Part shown: one piece after another, positions 24,561 to 33,207 of the stretch | How the letters are laid out: each line of letters begins with the position of its first letter | How positions within the stretch are numbered: the stretch's first letter is position 1 | Program-made: the position numbers and the translations under genes | Notes under the pieces: generated by a model | Told to the model about the DNA's origin: nothing | Seen by the model: only the letters and a program-made list of their open reading frames with translations | Databases searched by the model: none | NCBI GenBank assembly: GCA_013152435.1 | Contig: JAADGJ010000067.1 | Location: forward strand, 1-33,571 | Reading direction: 5' to 3' | DNA length: 33,571 nt | Origin: Chloroflexota bacterium | Lineage (GTDB): Bacteria > Chloroflexota > Anaerolineae > DUEN01

Positions 24561-24755
24561 AGAGTGTGTCTGAGAAATGCTGTTGCTTCTGCGAGCCCCT
24601 CCGGAAAAAGTCTTTCTTCTGCCTTCAGCTTGCCTGGCTTCGGCCTGGGCCCTTCGGGAAGGGCCGAGAAAGGCAGGTGCGGGTCGGAAAAGCGAGATTT
24701 CCGTGGAAGGGAGATCCCCTCCACACCTCCCTCTGTGGGGTTGGTGGTTAGTGCC
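24561..24755 (-). repeat. MITE-like element, copy D, reversed and lacking one end
   Basis: Starts AGAGTGTGTCTGAGAAATGC and is collinear with the reverse complement of the complete copy (19146-19400) through CTTGCCTGGCTTCGGCCTGG, AAAGGCAGGTGCGGGTCGG, TTTCCGTGGAAGG and CTCCACACCTCCCTCTG. The final 45-50 bp with the other inverted repeat are missing. It ends about 20 bp before the start of the propeller-hydrolase gene and therefore occupies that gene's promoter region. Confidence 0.8.
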
Positions 24756-24775
24756 ACCCGTGAGGCGTTTGCGCT

Positions 24776-27700
24776 ATGAGCGCACGATCTCTTCTGCTCA
24801 CATTGGCCGTGATGCTGTGGGCGGGGATGTGCACCCCCGCGCCCCAAGGTGCTACGTTGATCGCGGGCGACGGTGCCGGAGCTGCTCCGGTCGCTTCTCC
24901 CGCCGTCCCCCCATCCGATGCCGCCCCTGTCGGCCGCCATCTCCGCCTGTGGGCGCGCTCGGGCGATCTGCCCCGCATCTTCCTGCCAGTCGTCATGACC
25001 GGGATTCCAGCCCGCGCTGACGGCGCTCAGCCTCTCATCAGACCGCCGTCGGGAGCCAGCGACCAAAACCCCGCCTTCTCGCCGGATGGCCGCTTCCTCG
25101 TCTTCACCCGCTTTGAGAACGGCTACAACAGCGGCCCGGCGGGCATCTTCCGGCTGGATCTGTCGAGCGGGAAGATCATCCGCCTGACGCCAGAGGAGGA
25201 CCAGGACCATGTCAACCTGCCCGGCTCGGCCTGGAATCCCGTCAAGGACCGCATCGTGTTCGCCTCCGACCGCGCCGACCGTGATGATTTGTGGCAGATC
25301 GCTCCTGATGGCTCGGATCTCACCTCCGTGACGGCTCACGACGGCCCGCCCTGGTACATCGAACCGAGCTGGTCTCCGGACGGGGAGTGGATCGTGTTTG
25401 AGGTGAGGGACGGTGTGCCCGATGGCCGGCAACGGGGGAGCATCTGGAAGGTACGGGCGGACGGGACCGGGCTGACCGTCCTCACCGATGGCCCGGCAGA
25501 GGGAATGGACAACCGCCAGCCGAACTGGTCGCCCACTGGAGGGCGGATCTTGTTCCAGCGCCGCGATCCCGGCAGCGATGGTTGGGACATCTACACGATG
25601 GCCCCGGATGGGACGGATGTCCGCCGGGTTACCGGTCCATCCTCCAGCGATACGGATGCCAGCTGGTCCCCGGACGGTCGGTACATCGTCTACTCCTCCG
25701 ACTATGGGGGCCTGCCCACGTCCAGCATATTCGTCGTCCCAGCAGAAGGGGGGACGCCTGTCCGCGTCACTTTCAGCGATGTCCACGAAGACAGCGCGCC
25801 CTCCTGGTCGCCCGATGGCAGGTGGATCGCGTTCGAATCACGCTTAGGGGAGGGCGAGGACTCGCCGGCCTCGTTGTGGCGCGTGCCCGCGCCCGCTGCG
25901 ACCACTTTCACCTGGCCTGAGTGGGCGTATGAGGCCCGCCTGGCCGGCGTTTCCTTTGAGCCTGACATGAGCGACGCCGAGATCGAGGCCCGGCTGCAGC
26001 GGGCCGTCGAGGATGGTGTCAGCGTATTGGTGGTGGACGCGCCCACCGGCTGGAGTTACATCGCCTGGGTGGACGACGTCGCGTTCAACCGGGTGCTGAC
26101 CCTGATGCGCGATCGCGTCTTCCCCCGTGCCCACGCGAAAGGGCTCAAGGTGATCTGGTACCTTGCTGGCCTGGAGCTGGTGTGTGAGGGGTGTGTGCAG
26201 ACCGGTCGGGACCCGGCGACGGAACATCCTCAATGGATGCAGATCGACCGCGGCGGCGATCCCGTCCAGTTCAGCGGCGTGCAGGGAGTCTTCTGGCTGG
26301 GGCCGGATGATCTGGACGCCTGGCTTTCGCCCGAGTCGCCTTACCGGGACTTCTACATCGGCCGCATTGAGGAGATCGCGGCCGCGGGCGCGGATGGCCT
26401 GTGGATGGATGTCGCCTACCTGCTGAACGGCATCGGCCAGTTCGACGACCTGTGGCCCTCATACGACCCATACAGTCAGGCCGCGTTCCGCGCTGCGTAC
26501 GGCTATGCGGACATCCCCGCCAAGGATTGGGAGGACCCGGCCTGGCGCCGTTTCGTGCGCTGGCGCCAGATCTCCATCGCCCGTTTCGTGCGGGATGTGG
26601 CTGCGGCCGCGCAGCGGCGGACGCCTGGCCTGCTCTTCTTCACCGAAAACTGGGGCGTGGACTCCAATTTCGTCACCCAATACGCGCAAGATCCCCTCGA
26701 TTTCATCACCACCTCCTTCGTGGCCACGGCCCATGAGCTGGAGCCGGTGGATCAGGACGATACGGGCATGGCCGATGCCACCCTCAAGCAATGGCGCGAC
26801 TATGTTCTCATGGTGAAATTCGCAGCCGCTGCGAACAAGGGCAAGCCGGCATGGGTGCTAACCTACGCCGGCGGCGTGGATGACAGCCTGCGCGAGGGAG
26901 GCGTGCACCTGGCTGAAGGGGCGAATTTCTATGAGGCCAAAGGGCCGGAGATGGTGGATGACTCCACCGGCAGCCGCCCCGTCCTCTTTCCCTGGCTGGC
27001 CGCCAACGCGAAGCAGGCTTATCACAGCGACTCCATGGCCGAGGTGGCGGTGTGGTATAGCCCCCGCACGCGCGATTTCATCGACGGCGAGAACGCGGGA
27101 GACAGCAAGTTCGACTACGCGGCCACCACCTATCTCAGAGCGTACCGGAATCTCGGCCAGGATCTGCTCGAGGATCAGGTCCCCTTCGATATCGTCACCG
27201 GCCAATGGTCGCTGGCCGAGTTGAAGCGCTATGCCTGGCTGGTGCTGCCCAACGCCGTCTGCCTGAGCGCGGGAGAGGCCGCTTTACTGCGGGACTACGT
27301 CGCAGCGGGGGGGAAGCTGGTCGTGACCGGGGACACGGGCGAGCGGGACGCATGGTGTCGGCCGCGGTCGGACAACGCCCTGGCCGGGGTTCCCACTTAT
27401 CCCCTCCGCGCCGTGAGCAGTGACCTGCTGCGCACCGACCTCGCCGATGCGGATAAAGGACGGGTGCTCATCGAGCCCCGCCGGGGGGAGGACGAACAGG
27501 GCCCTTTCCTCCTGCTTACCCTGGTGAATTTCGATGCCGGGCGTGATGTCATGGACATCGGCGTCGATCTTCGCCTGCCGGAGGCGTTCCGCCTGGCATC
27601 GGTCGTCTGGAGCGCGCCTGACGCCACGGGCGGCAACCTGGATTTCACCCTCGGAGCCGGCCGTGTGCGTTTCACCCTGCCCGTCTTGCACACCGCGGCG

Positions 27701-27814
27701 GCGATCATTCTCCGCGATGCTGCCCTCCGCCCGACAGGCGGTTTCGGATATCAGTCGGGGATTCCCCCATCCCCTCGCTGCGGTGCCACGCCGCTACATG
27801 CACAGGAGGAGTGA
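24776..27814 (+). CDS. Exported protein: TolB-like PD40 propeller fused to a glycoside-hydrolase-like barrel
   Basis: A 1012-residue protein. Residues 1-25 are a signal peptide (SARSLLLTLAVMLWAGMC), possibly a lipoprotein with Cys19. A short linker contains LPRIFLPVVMTG. Residues about 85-385 hold six PD40/WD-like repeats (SPDGRFLVF, SPDGEWIVF, SPTGGRILF, SPDGRYIVY, SPDGRWIAF). Residues about 390-720 look like a TIM barrel of the clan A or hypothetical glycosyl hydrolase type: KGLKVIWYLAG, AAGADGLWMDVAYL with a candidate acidic residue, and LLFFTENWGVDS with a second one. A Rossmann-like domain (RYAWLVLPNA, LRDYVAAGGKLVVTGDTG) and a C-terminal beta domain follow, as in GH42-like enzymes. Function is probably carbohydrate hydrolysis or binding at the cell surface; the substrate is unknown. 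The next gene starts 1 bp after its stop. Confidence 0.82.
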   Translation: MSARSLLLTLAVMLWAGMCTPAPQGATLIAGDGAGAAPVASPAVPPSDAAPVGRHLRLWARSGDLPRIFLPVVMTGIPARADGAQPLIRPPSGASDQNPAFSPDGRFLVFTRFENGYNSGPAGIFRLDLSSGKIIRLTPEEDQDHVNLPGSAWNPVKDRIVFASDRADRDDLWQIAPDGSDLTSVTAHDGPPWYIEPSWSPDGEWIVFEVRDGVPDGRQRGSIWKVRADGTGLTVLTDGPAEGMDNRQPNWSPTGGRILFQRRDPGSDGWDIYTMAPDGTDVRRVTGPSSSDTDASWSPDGRYIVYSSDYGGLPTSSIFVVPAEGGTPVRVTFSDVHEDSAPSWSPDGRWIAFESRLGEGEDSPASLWRVPAPAATTFTWPEWAYEARLAGVSFEPDMSDAEIEARLQRAVEDGVSVLVVDAPTGWSYIAWVDDVAFNRVLTLMRDRVFPRAHAKGLKVIWYLAGLELVCEGCVQTGRDPATEHPQWMQIDRGGDPVQFSGVQGVFWLGPDDLDAWLSPESPYRDFYIGRIEEIAAAGADGLWMDVAYLLNGIGQFDDLWPSYDPYSQAAFRAAYGYADIPAKDWEDPAWRRFVRWRQISIARFVRDVAAAAQRRTPGLLFFTENWGVDSNFVTQYAQDPLDFITTSFVATAHELEPVDQDDTGMADATLKQWRDYVLMVKFAAAANKGKPAWVLTYAGGVDDSLREGGVHLAEGANFYEAKGPEMVDDSTGSRPVLFPWLAANAKQAYHSDSMAEVAVWYSPRTRDFIDGENAGDSKFDYAATTYLRAYRNLGQDLLEDQVPFDIVTGQWSLAELKRYAWLVLPNAVCLSAGEAALLRDYVAAGGKLVVTGDTGERDAWCRPRSDNALAGVPTYPLRAVSSDLLRTDLADADKGRVLIEPRRGEDEQGPFLLLTLVNFDAGRDVMDIGVDLRLPEAFRLASVVWSAPDATGGNLDFTLGAGRVRFTLPVLHTAAAIILRDAALRPTGGFGYQSGIPPSPRCGATPLHAQEE

Positions 27815-27815
27815 G

Positions 27816-29060
27816 ATGTCCGTCAAGAGGATGCTGCTTACCGGGTTGGCCGTTAGCATCGTCATGCTCGTGGCGATCGCCAGCGCTCATTCCGCTGGCG
27901 TCGCCTATGCACGACCCTCGGCAGGGACTTCGGATTCCGGGGTGACGATTCCGTACGCGGGGCGCCTGGAGCGCGCCAATGGACAGCCGGTCGCAGATGG
28001 TGTCTATGATCTCGCCTTCGCCTTGTATAGCGAGCCATCCGGCGGCGATCCCCTGTGGACGGAGACGCAGAGGGATGTGGCCGTGCAGGGGGGCTCGTTC
28101 GCCACGCTGTTGGGTAGGACGAACGCGATCCCGACAGAGGTGCTGGATTCCGGCGCGGGTTGGCTGGAGGTGAGCGTGCGAGGGCCGGGTGAGGATCGCT
28201 TTAACGCTTTGAGCCCTCGGCTGCGGCTGTCCAGCGTAGCATCCGCATCTTCCGCCAGCCCATCGGCAGGTTCCGCCTGCCCACATGACCACCTTGGAGA
28301 GCTTTGGACCGGGAGTGGGGTTTGGGGGCTGTCCGTGGTCAACAACTATTCTCTCGGTAATGCCATAGGTGTCTCGGGCTTTGCTCCAAAGGGTGTTGGA
28401 GTGCTCGGATGGAGCACGAACGGCTACGGCGTGAAGGGCTCCAGCACGAACAGCTTTGGGGGCTGGTTTGAGAGCGATGACGATCATCTTGATCTGGGGT
28501 TAGGCGGCCATGTCGGTCGGATCAACACGGACGGTAGCGACCAGGAGAGCATGTTGATCCTCTCCAGCAATGCCGATATCATCGCCAGGCTGGACAACGA
28601 TGGCGGGGAGGATCATCAGTTCCGCATCCTCAACTCGGGGGGGAGCAACGCCTGCACTGTTGACGAGAGCGGGAACTTGAACTGCGCTGGCAGCAAGTCA
28701 GCCGTGGTGCAGACCGCCAACCATGGCCAGCGCCGGCTCTATGCCATGGAGAGCTCCGAGGTCTGGTTCGAGGACTTCGGCAGCGCCTCATTGGTTGAGG
28801 GAGAGGCCAAGGTGGGCTTCGATCCCATCTTCGCCGAGACGGTCAATCTGGAGGTGGCCTATCACGTCTTCCTGACCCCGGTGTGCCAGGAGCCGGTGTT
28901 GTTATTCGTCACCGACAAGGGCGCCACAGGGTTCTCTGTGCGGGGCGTCACCCTGGACGGCCAGCCTTCCCAGTGCGCCTTCGAGTATCGCATCGTCGCC
29001 AAACGGCTGGGGTATGAGAACGTGCGCCTGGAGGCGGTGAATTGGCAGGAGGAGGATTGA
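27816..29060 (+). CDS. Exported tail-fibre-like repeat protein
   Basis: A 414-residue protein with a signal peptide (MSVKRMLLTGLAVSIVMLVA, cleavage near AYA). The N-terminal module IPYAGRLERANGQPVADGVY and DLAFALYSEPSGGDPLWTE, ending at SFATLLG, is a recurrent unit of secreted bacterial proteins. The centre has Gly-rich repeats (SGFAPKGVGVLGWSTNGYGV, KGSSTNSFGGWFES) like phage-tail or adhesin stalks. The C-terminal part (AVVQTANHGQRRLYAMES onward) is a beta-rich head with several cysteines. AGGAGG at 27804-27809 and a 1-bp gap to the preceding gene show translational coupling. It probably acts as a surface adhesin or structural fibre; I see no catalytic motif. Confidence 0.8.
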   Translation: MSVKRMLLTGLAVSIVMLVAIASAHSAGVAYARPSAGTSDSGVTIPYAGRLERANGQPVADGVYDLAFALYSEPSGGDPLWTETQRDVAVQGGSFATLLGRTNAIPTEVLDSGAGWLEVSVRGPGEDRFNALSPRLRLSSVASASSASPSAGSACPHDHLGELWTGSGVWGLSVVNNYSLGNAIGVSGFAPKGVGVLGWSTNGYGVKGSSTNSFGGWFESDDDHLDLGLGGHVGRINTDGSDQESMLILSSNADIIARLDNDGGEDHQFRILNSGGSNACTVDESGNLNCAGSKSAVVQTANHGQRRLYAMESSEVWFEDFGSASLVEGEAKVGFDPIFAETVNLEVAYHVFLTPVCQEPVLLFVTDKGATGFSVRGVTLDGQPSQCAFEYRIVAKRLGYENVRLEAVNWQEED

Positions 29061-29341
29061 TGAAGAGGACAACTTGGGTCATCGCCATCGTCGTCCTGGC
29101 CTGCCTGTTGCTGGCCGGCGTCGTGCTGGCCCAGCCCAGCCGTCAGTCTGGCTCGCCCACGCTGTACACCATCGGGCCAGGGGTGGCTTCCAGCGATCTC
29201 TATCGCTTGATCGGCGTATCCTGGGACGTGGATGGCACGGCCAGCGGCGGGGGCTACCGCCTGTTGGATCCGTCCGGACCTGCGCTGCGGGGCAACGGCT
29301 GTTGCTGCACCTATCTGCCCTGCGTGTTCGGCGGCCGTTAG
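29060..29341 (+). CDS. Small exported protein with Cys-rich C-terminus
   Basis: A 93-residue protein whose ATG overlaps the preceding TGA (ATGA), with GGAGGAGG just upstream. It has a clear signal peptide (MKRTTWVIAIVVLACLLLAG, then VVLAQ). The mature part of about 65 residues contains YTIGPGVASSDLYRLIGVSW and ends GNGCCCTYLPCVFGGR, with four cysteines in seven residues. I do not recognise the family. Coupling to the fibre-like protein suggests that it is exported with it and may be joined to it by disulphides. The gene is followed by a strong terminator. Confidence 0.78.
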   Translation: MKRTTWVIAIVVLACLLLAGVVLAQPSRQSGSPTLYTIGPGVASSDLYRLIGVSWDVDGTASGGGYRLLDPSGPALRGNGCCCTYLPCVFGGR

Positions 29342-29393
29342 CCTTGAACGTTTCTCCGATTTATTCTGAGTACTGTCCGATTATGAAGCGGAA

Positions 29394-29430
29394 GGTGCCC
29401 GGTATCGCGAATGCCGGGCACCGCTTTTCT
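29394..29430 (+). terminator. Rho-independent terminator of the exported-protein operon
   Basis: GGTGCCCGG (29394-29402) and CCGGGCACC (29414-29422) form a perfect 9-bp stem with an 11-base loop, followed by GCTTTTCT. It lies 52 bp after the stop of the small Cys-rich protein. Confidence 0.85.
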
Positions 29431-29621
29431 CTATCATTTTCGCATCCCAACGGCAAGTTCAAGTTATGGAAAGACCATCTCCCGTTCATCCCTTGTGCGT
29501 GATGCAACCTCATGACTCGCTACTTGTTCGCTCGAAGGCGCCCTGGCAGCCCGGGATATGGGCGTGGGGGGCGAGAGGCGCTGCCCTTCGCTACCCAAAG
29601 AGCCAAGCGTTATAGGCCACG

Positions 29622-29651
29622 TTGACCTGGTTTCATAGACGGTGGTAGACT
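29622..29651 (+). promoter_or_regulatory. Possible promoter for the C69 hydrolase gene
   Basis: TTGACC (29622-29627) and TAGACT (29646-29651) are 18 bp apart. It is the best hexamer pair in the 29342-29777 gap, but the -10 is only a 4 of 6 match, so this is tentative. Confidence 0.35.
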
Positions 29652-29777
29652 TGGATGAAAAGGGCGAGAGGACGCTTACTCCCATGGCCCCCTGAACAGG
29701 TGAAGGAGCCTGATGATGTGGGCTGCAGAATGGCTGCAAGAGCCATTGGGATATGGGAGAGCTTAGGGGGAACGCTC

Positions 29778-31118
29778 ATGTGTGATACATTCGTGGCCCT
29801 GCACGACGCCACCGCCGATGGCTCGGTGATCTTCGGCAAGAACAGCGATCGGGATCCCAACGAGGCCCACGAGTTGGTGCTCATCCCTCACAGTCGCCAC
29901 CCGCCAGGCAGCACGGTCAAGCTGACCTATGTCGAGATCCCGCAGGTGGAGGAGACCTGCGCGGTGCTGCTGGCCAAGCCCTTCTGGATCTGGGGATGCG
30001 AGATGGGGGCCAACGAGCACGGCGTGGTCATCGGCAACGAGGCCGTGTTCACCAAGGTGCCCTATGAGAAGGAGCCGGGTCTGATCGGCATGGATTTCAT
30101 CCGCCTGGCTCTGGAACGGGCTGATACGGCCCGGGCCGCACTGGACGTGATCACCGGGCTGCTGGCTCAGTACGGCCAGGGTGGGAATTGCGGCTTCGCC
30201 AGGAAGCTCTACTACCACAACAGCTTCATCATCGCCGATCCGTCGGAGGCCTGGGTGCTGGAGACGGCGGGGCAGGAATGGGCCGCCGTCCGGGTGACCA
30301 GCGGCGTGCGCAGCATCTCCAACGCCATCACCATTGGCTCCGAGTGGGATCTGGCTTCCGATGGACTGGTGTCGTATGCTGTTGAGAGAGGCTGGTGCAA
30401 AGGCCGGGAGGATTTTCACTTCGCCCGCTGTTACTCCGACTTCCTCTATACCCGCTTCAGCGCCGCTCGTTTCCGCCAGAGCTGCACCACGCGGCGGTTG
30501 CGCGAGAAACAGGGCCAGCTCACCGTCGCCGATGCGATGGCGATCCTGCGCGATCACGGGCCGCAGGCCGGGCCGGACTGGACGCCCGCCCGGGGGGTGA
30601 TCGGGTCGACCGTCTGCATGCACGCCGGCTTCGGTCCGGTGCGGGTCAGCCAGACCACCGGCTCCATGGTCTCGCGCCTGACGCCGGAGAGCCAGACCCA
30701 TTGGCTGACTGGGACGGCCGCGCCGTGCACGGGCATCTTCAAGCCGGCGTGGATCGACGCCGGCCTGCCGGATCTGGGCCCGGCTCCCACCGGCACGTAT
30801 GACGAAGCGACTCTCTGGTGGCGGCATGAGGCGTTGCATCGCGCCGTGCTGCGGGACTATGCCGTTCGGCTATCCGCCTATCGGGAGGAGCGGGACGAGC
30901 TGGAGGCGGGCTTTATCGCCGCGGCGATGGAGCATCTGGACGCGCCACCGGATCAACGCCTGGCCTTCTCCGCCCAATGCTTCGCCGAGGCTGCTCAAGC
31001 CACCGGGCGTTGGACGGAGCGGGTCCGCTCCACGCGCCCCAGGGGGCGGCTACCGTGGTATTATGCGCTCGCCTGGCGACGGTTTAACCGGCAAGCCGGG
31101 TTCCCGGAGCCCCAATAA
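29778..31118 (+). CDS. Peptidase C69 / secernin-like Ntn hydrolase
   Basis: A 446-residue predicted cytosolic hydrolase. It starts MCDTFVALHDATADGSVIFG, followed by KNSDRDPNEA, the hallmark of the C69 dipeptidase and secernin group; Cys2 becomes the N-terminal nucleophile after Met removal. Further blocks are WGCEMGANEHGVVIGNEAVF, EPGLIGMDFIRLALERA and IADPSEAWVLETAG, and STVCMHAG later. The ATG at 29778 is fixed by the nucleophile position, since longer starts would bury Cys2; its ribosome binding site is the weak AGGGGGAA. Family members cleave dipeptides or acylated amino acids. The stop overlaps the amidase ATG at 31118, so the two are probably co-expressed. Confidence 0.9.
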   Translation: MCDTFVALHDATADGSVIFGKNSDRDPNEAHELVLIPHSRHPPGSTVKLTYVEIPQVEETCAVLLAKPFWIWGCEMGANEHGVVIGNEAVFTKVPYEKEPGLIGMDFIRLALERADTARAALDVITGLLAQYGQGGNCGFARKLYYHNSFIIADPSEAWVLETAGQEWAAVRVTSGVRSISNAITIGSEWDLASDGLVSYAVERGWCKGREDFHFARCYSDFLYTRFSAARFRQSCTTRRLREKQGQLTVADAMAILRDHGPQAGPDWTPARGVIGSTVCMHAGFGPVRVSQTTGSMVSRLTPESQTHWLTGTAAPCTGIFKPAWIDAGLPDLGPAPTGTYDEATLWWRHEALHRAVLRDYAVRLSAYREERDELEAGFIAAAMEHLDAPPDQRLAFSAQCFAEAAQATGRWTERVRSTRPRGRLPWYYALAWRRFNRQAGFPEPQ

Positions 31119-31153
31119 TGCACCTAGAGAGCCTGCATCAGGAGCGCGCACGG

Positions 31154-32476
31154 ATGGAAGAGTTGGTATACGCCTCGGCCACCACACTGGCCCGTCGGAT
31201 TCGTGATCGAGAGATCTCCTCGGAAGAGGTCGTCCAGGCCCACCTCCAACAGATAGAGCGGGTCAATCCCCACCTGAATGCCATCGTCCAGCTGGTAGCT
31301 GAAGAGGCCCTTGAACAAGCCCGTGCTGCTGACGCGGCACTCATGCGGGACCAGCGGATCGGCGTGCTCCATGGCGTCCCCTTTACCGTCAAGGACTGGA
31401 TCGACGTCGCCGGATTACCCTGCACCGGGGGAGACCCTCGCTTCAGAGATCGCCGACCACAGGAAGATGCCACAGTCGTCGCCCGGATGCGCCAGGCGGG
31501 AGCTATCCTATTGGGCAAGACCAATGTGATGGTTGAAAACCCGGTCTATGGACGCACTAACAATCCCTACAACCTGGCCTATAGTCCTTGCGGAAGTAGC
31601 AGTGGTGAAGCAGCACTGATCGCCGCCGGTGGGTCTCCCCTTGGCTTGGGATCGGACTCTGGCGGCAGTATCCGCCAGCCGGCCCACGCCTGCGGCATCG
31701 CCGGGCTCAAACCAACAACGGGCCGGATCCCGCTGACCGGTCACTTCCCCTTCATCAGTGCTATGAACGACCCACGCACCACGATTGGCCCCATGGCCCG
31801 CTACGTGGAGGACCTGGCGCTGGCGCTGCCCATCCTCTCCGGGATGGACTGGAAGGATGCGAGTGTAATCCCGATGCCCCTCGCAGACTGGCGAGCTGTC
31901 GATGTGCGGTCACTTCGGGTCGCATTCTATACGCATCATGCGGAGGCCGAGCCCACTCCCGAGACGGTTGAAACGTGCCATCGGGCGGCCCAGGTTCTGG
32001 CGGAGGTGTGTGCGAGCGTGGAGGAAGCCCTGCCGCCGCGCATCGAGGAGGCCTACTTCATCACGCGCCAGTACTGGCAGCGACCAGAGTCTATGTGCGC
32101 GGAGGAGTGGGTGCCGGATGGGGAAGTCAGGCTCAGCAGCGAGGAGGTCGAACAGCACCTGTTTATGTGGGATCGCTTCCGCCGGGCGCTCATTGGTTTT
32201 ATGGCACACTACGATGTGATCCTGACGCCCGTTGCTGAGCGTCCGGCAGTGCCGCATGGCACGGATAGCGGTCGCATTCCGTACACCTTGCCCTATAGCC
32301 TGACCGGCTGGCCGTGCGTGGTCGTGCGCGGTGGGACGTCACCTGAAGGATTGCCCATCGGGGTGCAAGTCGTCGCGCGGCCTTGGCAGGACGATGTAGC
32401 ACTCGCCGTGGCCCGGGAGCTTGAGCGGGAGCTCGGCGGGTGGCAGCCACCCCCTATCTCCCATACAACCGTGTAG
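31154..32476 (+). CDS. Amidase-signature-family hydrolase
   Basis: A 440-residue amidase with the Ser-cisSer-Lys triad: Lys in VPFTVKDWIDV, and the Ser pair in SPCGSSSGEAALIAAGGSPL and GSDSGGSIRQPA. The rest (GLKPTTGRIPLTGHFPF, GPMARYVEDLALAL) is typical; length is slightly short for the family (about 450-500). The ATG at 31154 follows AGGAG (31140-31144) by 9 bp; the alternative ATG at 31118 overlaps the stop of the C69 gene. Signature amidases hydrolyse carboxylic amides, from small nitrile-derived amides to peptide amides, or act as GatA; the lack of gatB/gatC nearby argues against GatA. With the C69 gene it may form a small amide or peptide salvage unit. Confidence 0.9.
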   Translation: MEELVYASATTLARRIRDREISSEEVVQAHLQQIERVNPHLNAIVQLVAEEALEQARAADAALMRDQRIGVLHGVPFTVKDWIDVAGLPCTGGDPRFRDRRPQEDATVVARMRQAGAILLGKTNVMVENPVYGRTNNPYNLAYSPCGSSSGEAALIAAGGSPLGLGSDSGGSIRQPAHACGIAGLKPTTGRIPLTGHFPFISAMNDPRTTIGPMARYVEDLALALPILSGMDWKDASVIPMPLADWRAVDVRSLRVAFYTHHAEAEPTPETVETCHRAAQVLAEVCASVEEALPPRIEEAYFITRQYWQRPESMCAEEWVPDGEVRLSSEEVEQHLFMWDRFRRALIGFMAHYDVILTPVAERPAVPHGTDSGRIPYTLPYSLTGWPCVVVRGGTSPEGLPIGVQVVARPWQDDVALAVARELERELGGWQPPPISHTTV

Positions 32477-32487
32477 CCCACGAAATA

Positions 32488-32919
32488 TCAGCGGTTGTCC
32501 TCGCCAGGCATCCGTACGGTAATCCCTTGCAGGCGGGAAAAATGCTTGCGATCGAAGGTGTAGATTGTGTCGATGCCTTGGGATAGCATCCAGGTGGCGT
32601 TGTATGCGTCAATGAAATCTATGTTCTCCTCTACATAATACTCAATGGCTTGTAAGATGAGATGGCCATTCGCAATCTCCAGGCCGGGCGTATTGAGGAT
32701 GGCCAGTACCATGTCTCTGATGTCTGGGCGAGGCAGTTTATAGAAGGATTCGAGTGTCCAGACGATCTCTGCTATGACAAGGCCATTCGTGACCAGGCGT
32801 ACCTCGCCTATCGCGGCACGACGTAGGATGCGCTCGACATGATCGGCCTGCGTCGGCACGTCGTTGGTCAGATAGCGCAGAAAGAGGTTTGTATCCATGA
32901 AGATGCGTTCACTCATCAC
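32488..32919 (-). CDS. vapC: PIN-domain ribonuclease toxin, VapC type
   Basis: A 143-residue PIN-domain protein, minus strand, convergent with the amidase. The acidic active-site residues are visible: Asp in FMDTNLFLRYL, Glu in IAEIVWTLE, Asp in FIDAYNATW and Asp in YTFDRKHF. VapC toxins cut tRNA or rRNA and are blocked by the partner antitoxin. The start overlaps the antitoxin end by 11 bp, the usual toxin-antitoxin arrangement. The target RNA cannot be read from sequence. Confidence 0.9.
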   Translation of the reverse strand: MMSERIFMDTNLFLRYLTNDVPTQADHVERILRRAAIGEVRLVTNGLVIAEIVWTLESFYKLPRPDIRDMVLAILNTPGLEIANGHLILQAIEYYVEENIDFIDAYNATWMLSQGIDTIYTFDRKHFSRLQGITVRMPGEDNR

Positions 32920-33163
32920 TTTGGGCGACCTCGCGGGCGTGGGATTCTATGACCTGGCGGCGAACAGCTGTGAAGTCTTGAGGCTCGGAGACGGGCACGC
33001 TACCTCTGAGATCGAGCAGAGTACGTGTGAGAGGCTGGAGGATGACCTCACCCCCTCGACGTATAAACGCTACCCGATCTCCCTCGCGTAGATTGAGCCA
33101 ATGGCGTACTTCCTTTGGAAGAGTGATCTGTCCACGACGGCCGACTTTGCTAATCGTCATCAT
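32909..33163 (-). CDS. vapB: AbrB/MazE-type antitoxin partner of the PIN toxin
   Basis: An 84-residue protein with an N-terminal swapped-hairpin DNA-binding domain (KVGRRGQITLPKEVRHWLNL, REGDRVAFI) and a C-terminal tail (about 48-84) expected to wrap the toxin. GGAG lies just upstream of two adjacent ATGs; the second (33160) has the better spacing. It is expected to bind its own promoter and repress the pair, more strongly together with the toxin. It overlaps the toxin gene by 11 bp. Confidence 0.88.
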   Translation of the reverse strand: MMTISKVGRRGQITLPKEVRHWLNLREGDRVAFIRRGGEVILQPLTRTLLDLRGSVPVSEPQDFTAVRRQVIESHAREVAQSDE

Positions 33164-33207
33164 CCTCTCTCCTTGTCGTCCATTTTATTCATGGTGTGTC
33201 ATTTACG

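Noticed and set aside
24530-25786. 418-codon minus-strand frame over the propeller region
   Set aside because: It is a shadow of the PD40 repeats and the MITE-like copy; no domain is visible.
31154-32476. GatA subunit of the glutamyl-tRNA amidotransferase
   Set aside because: The triad is shared by all signature amidases, and no gatB or gatC lies nearby; the coupled partner is a C69 hydrolase.
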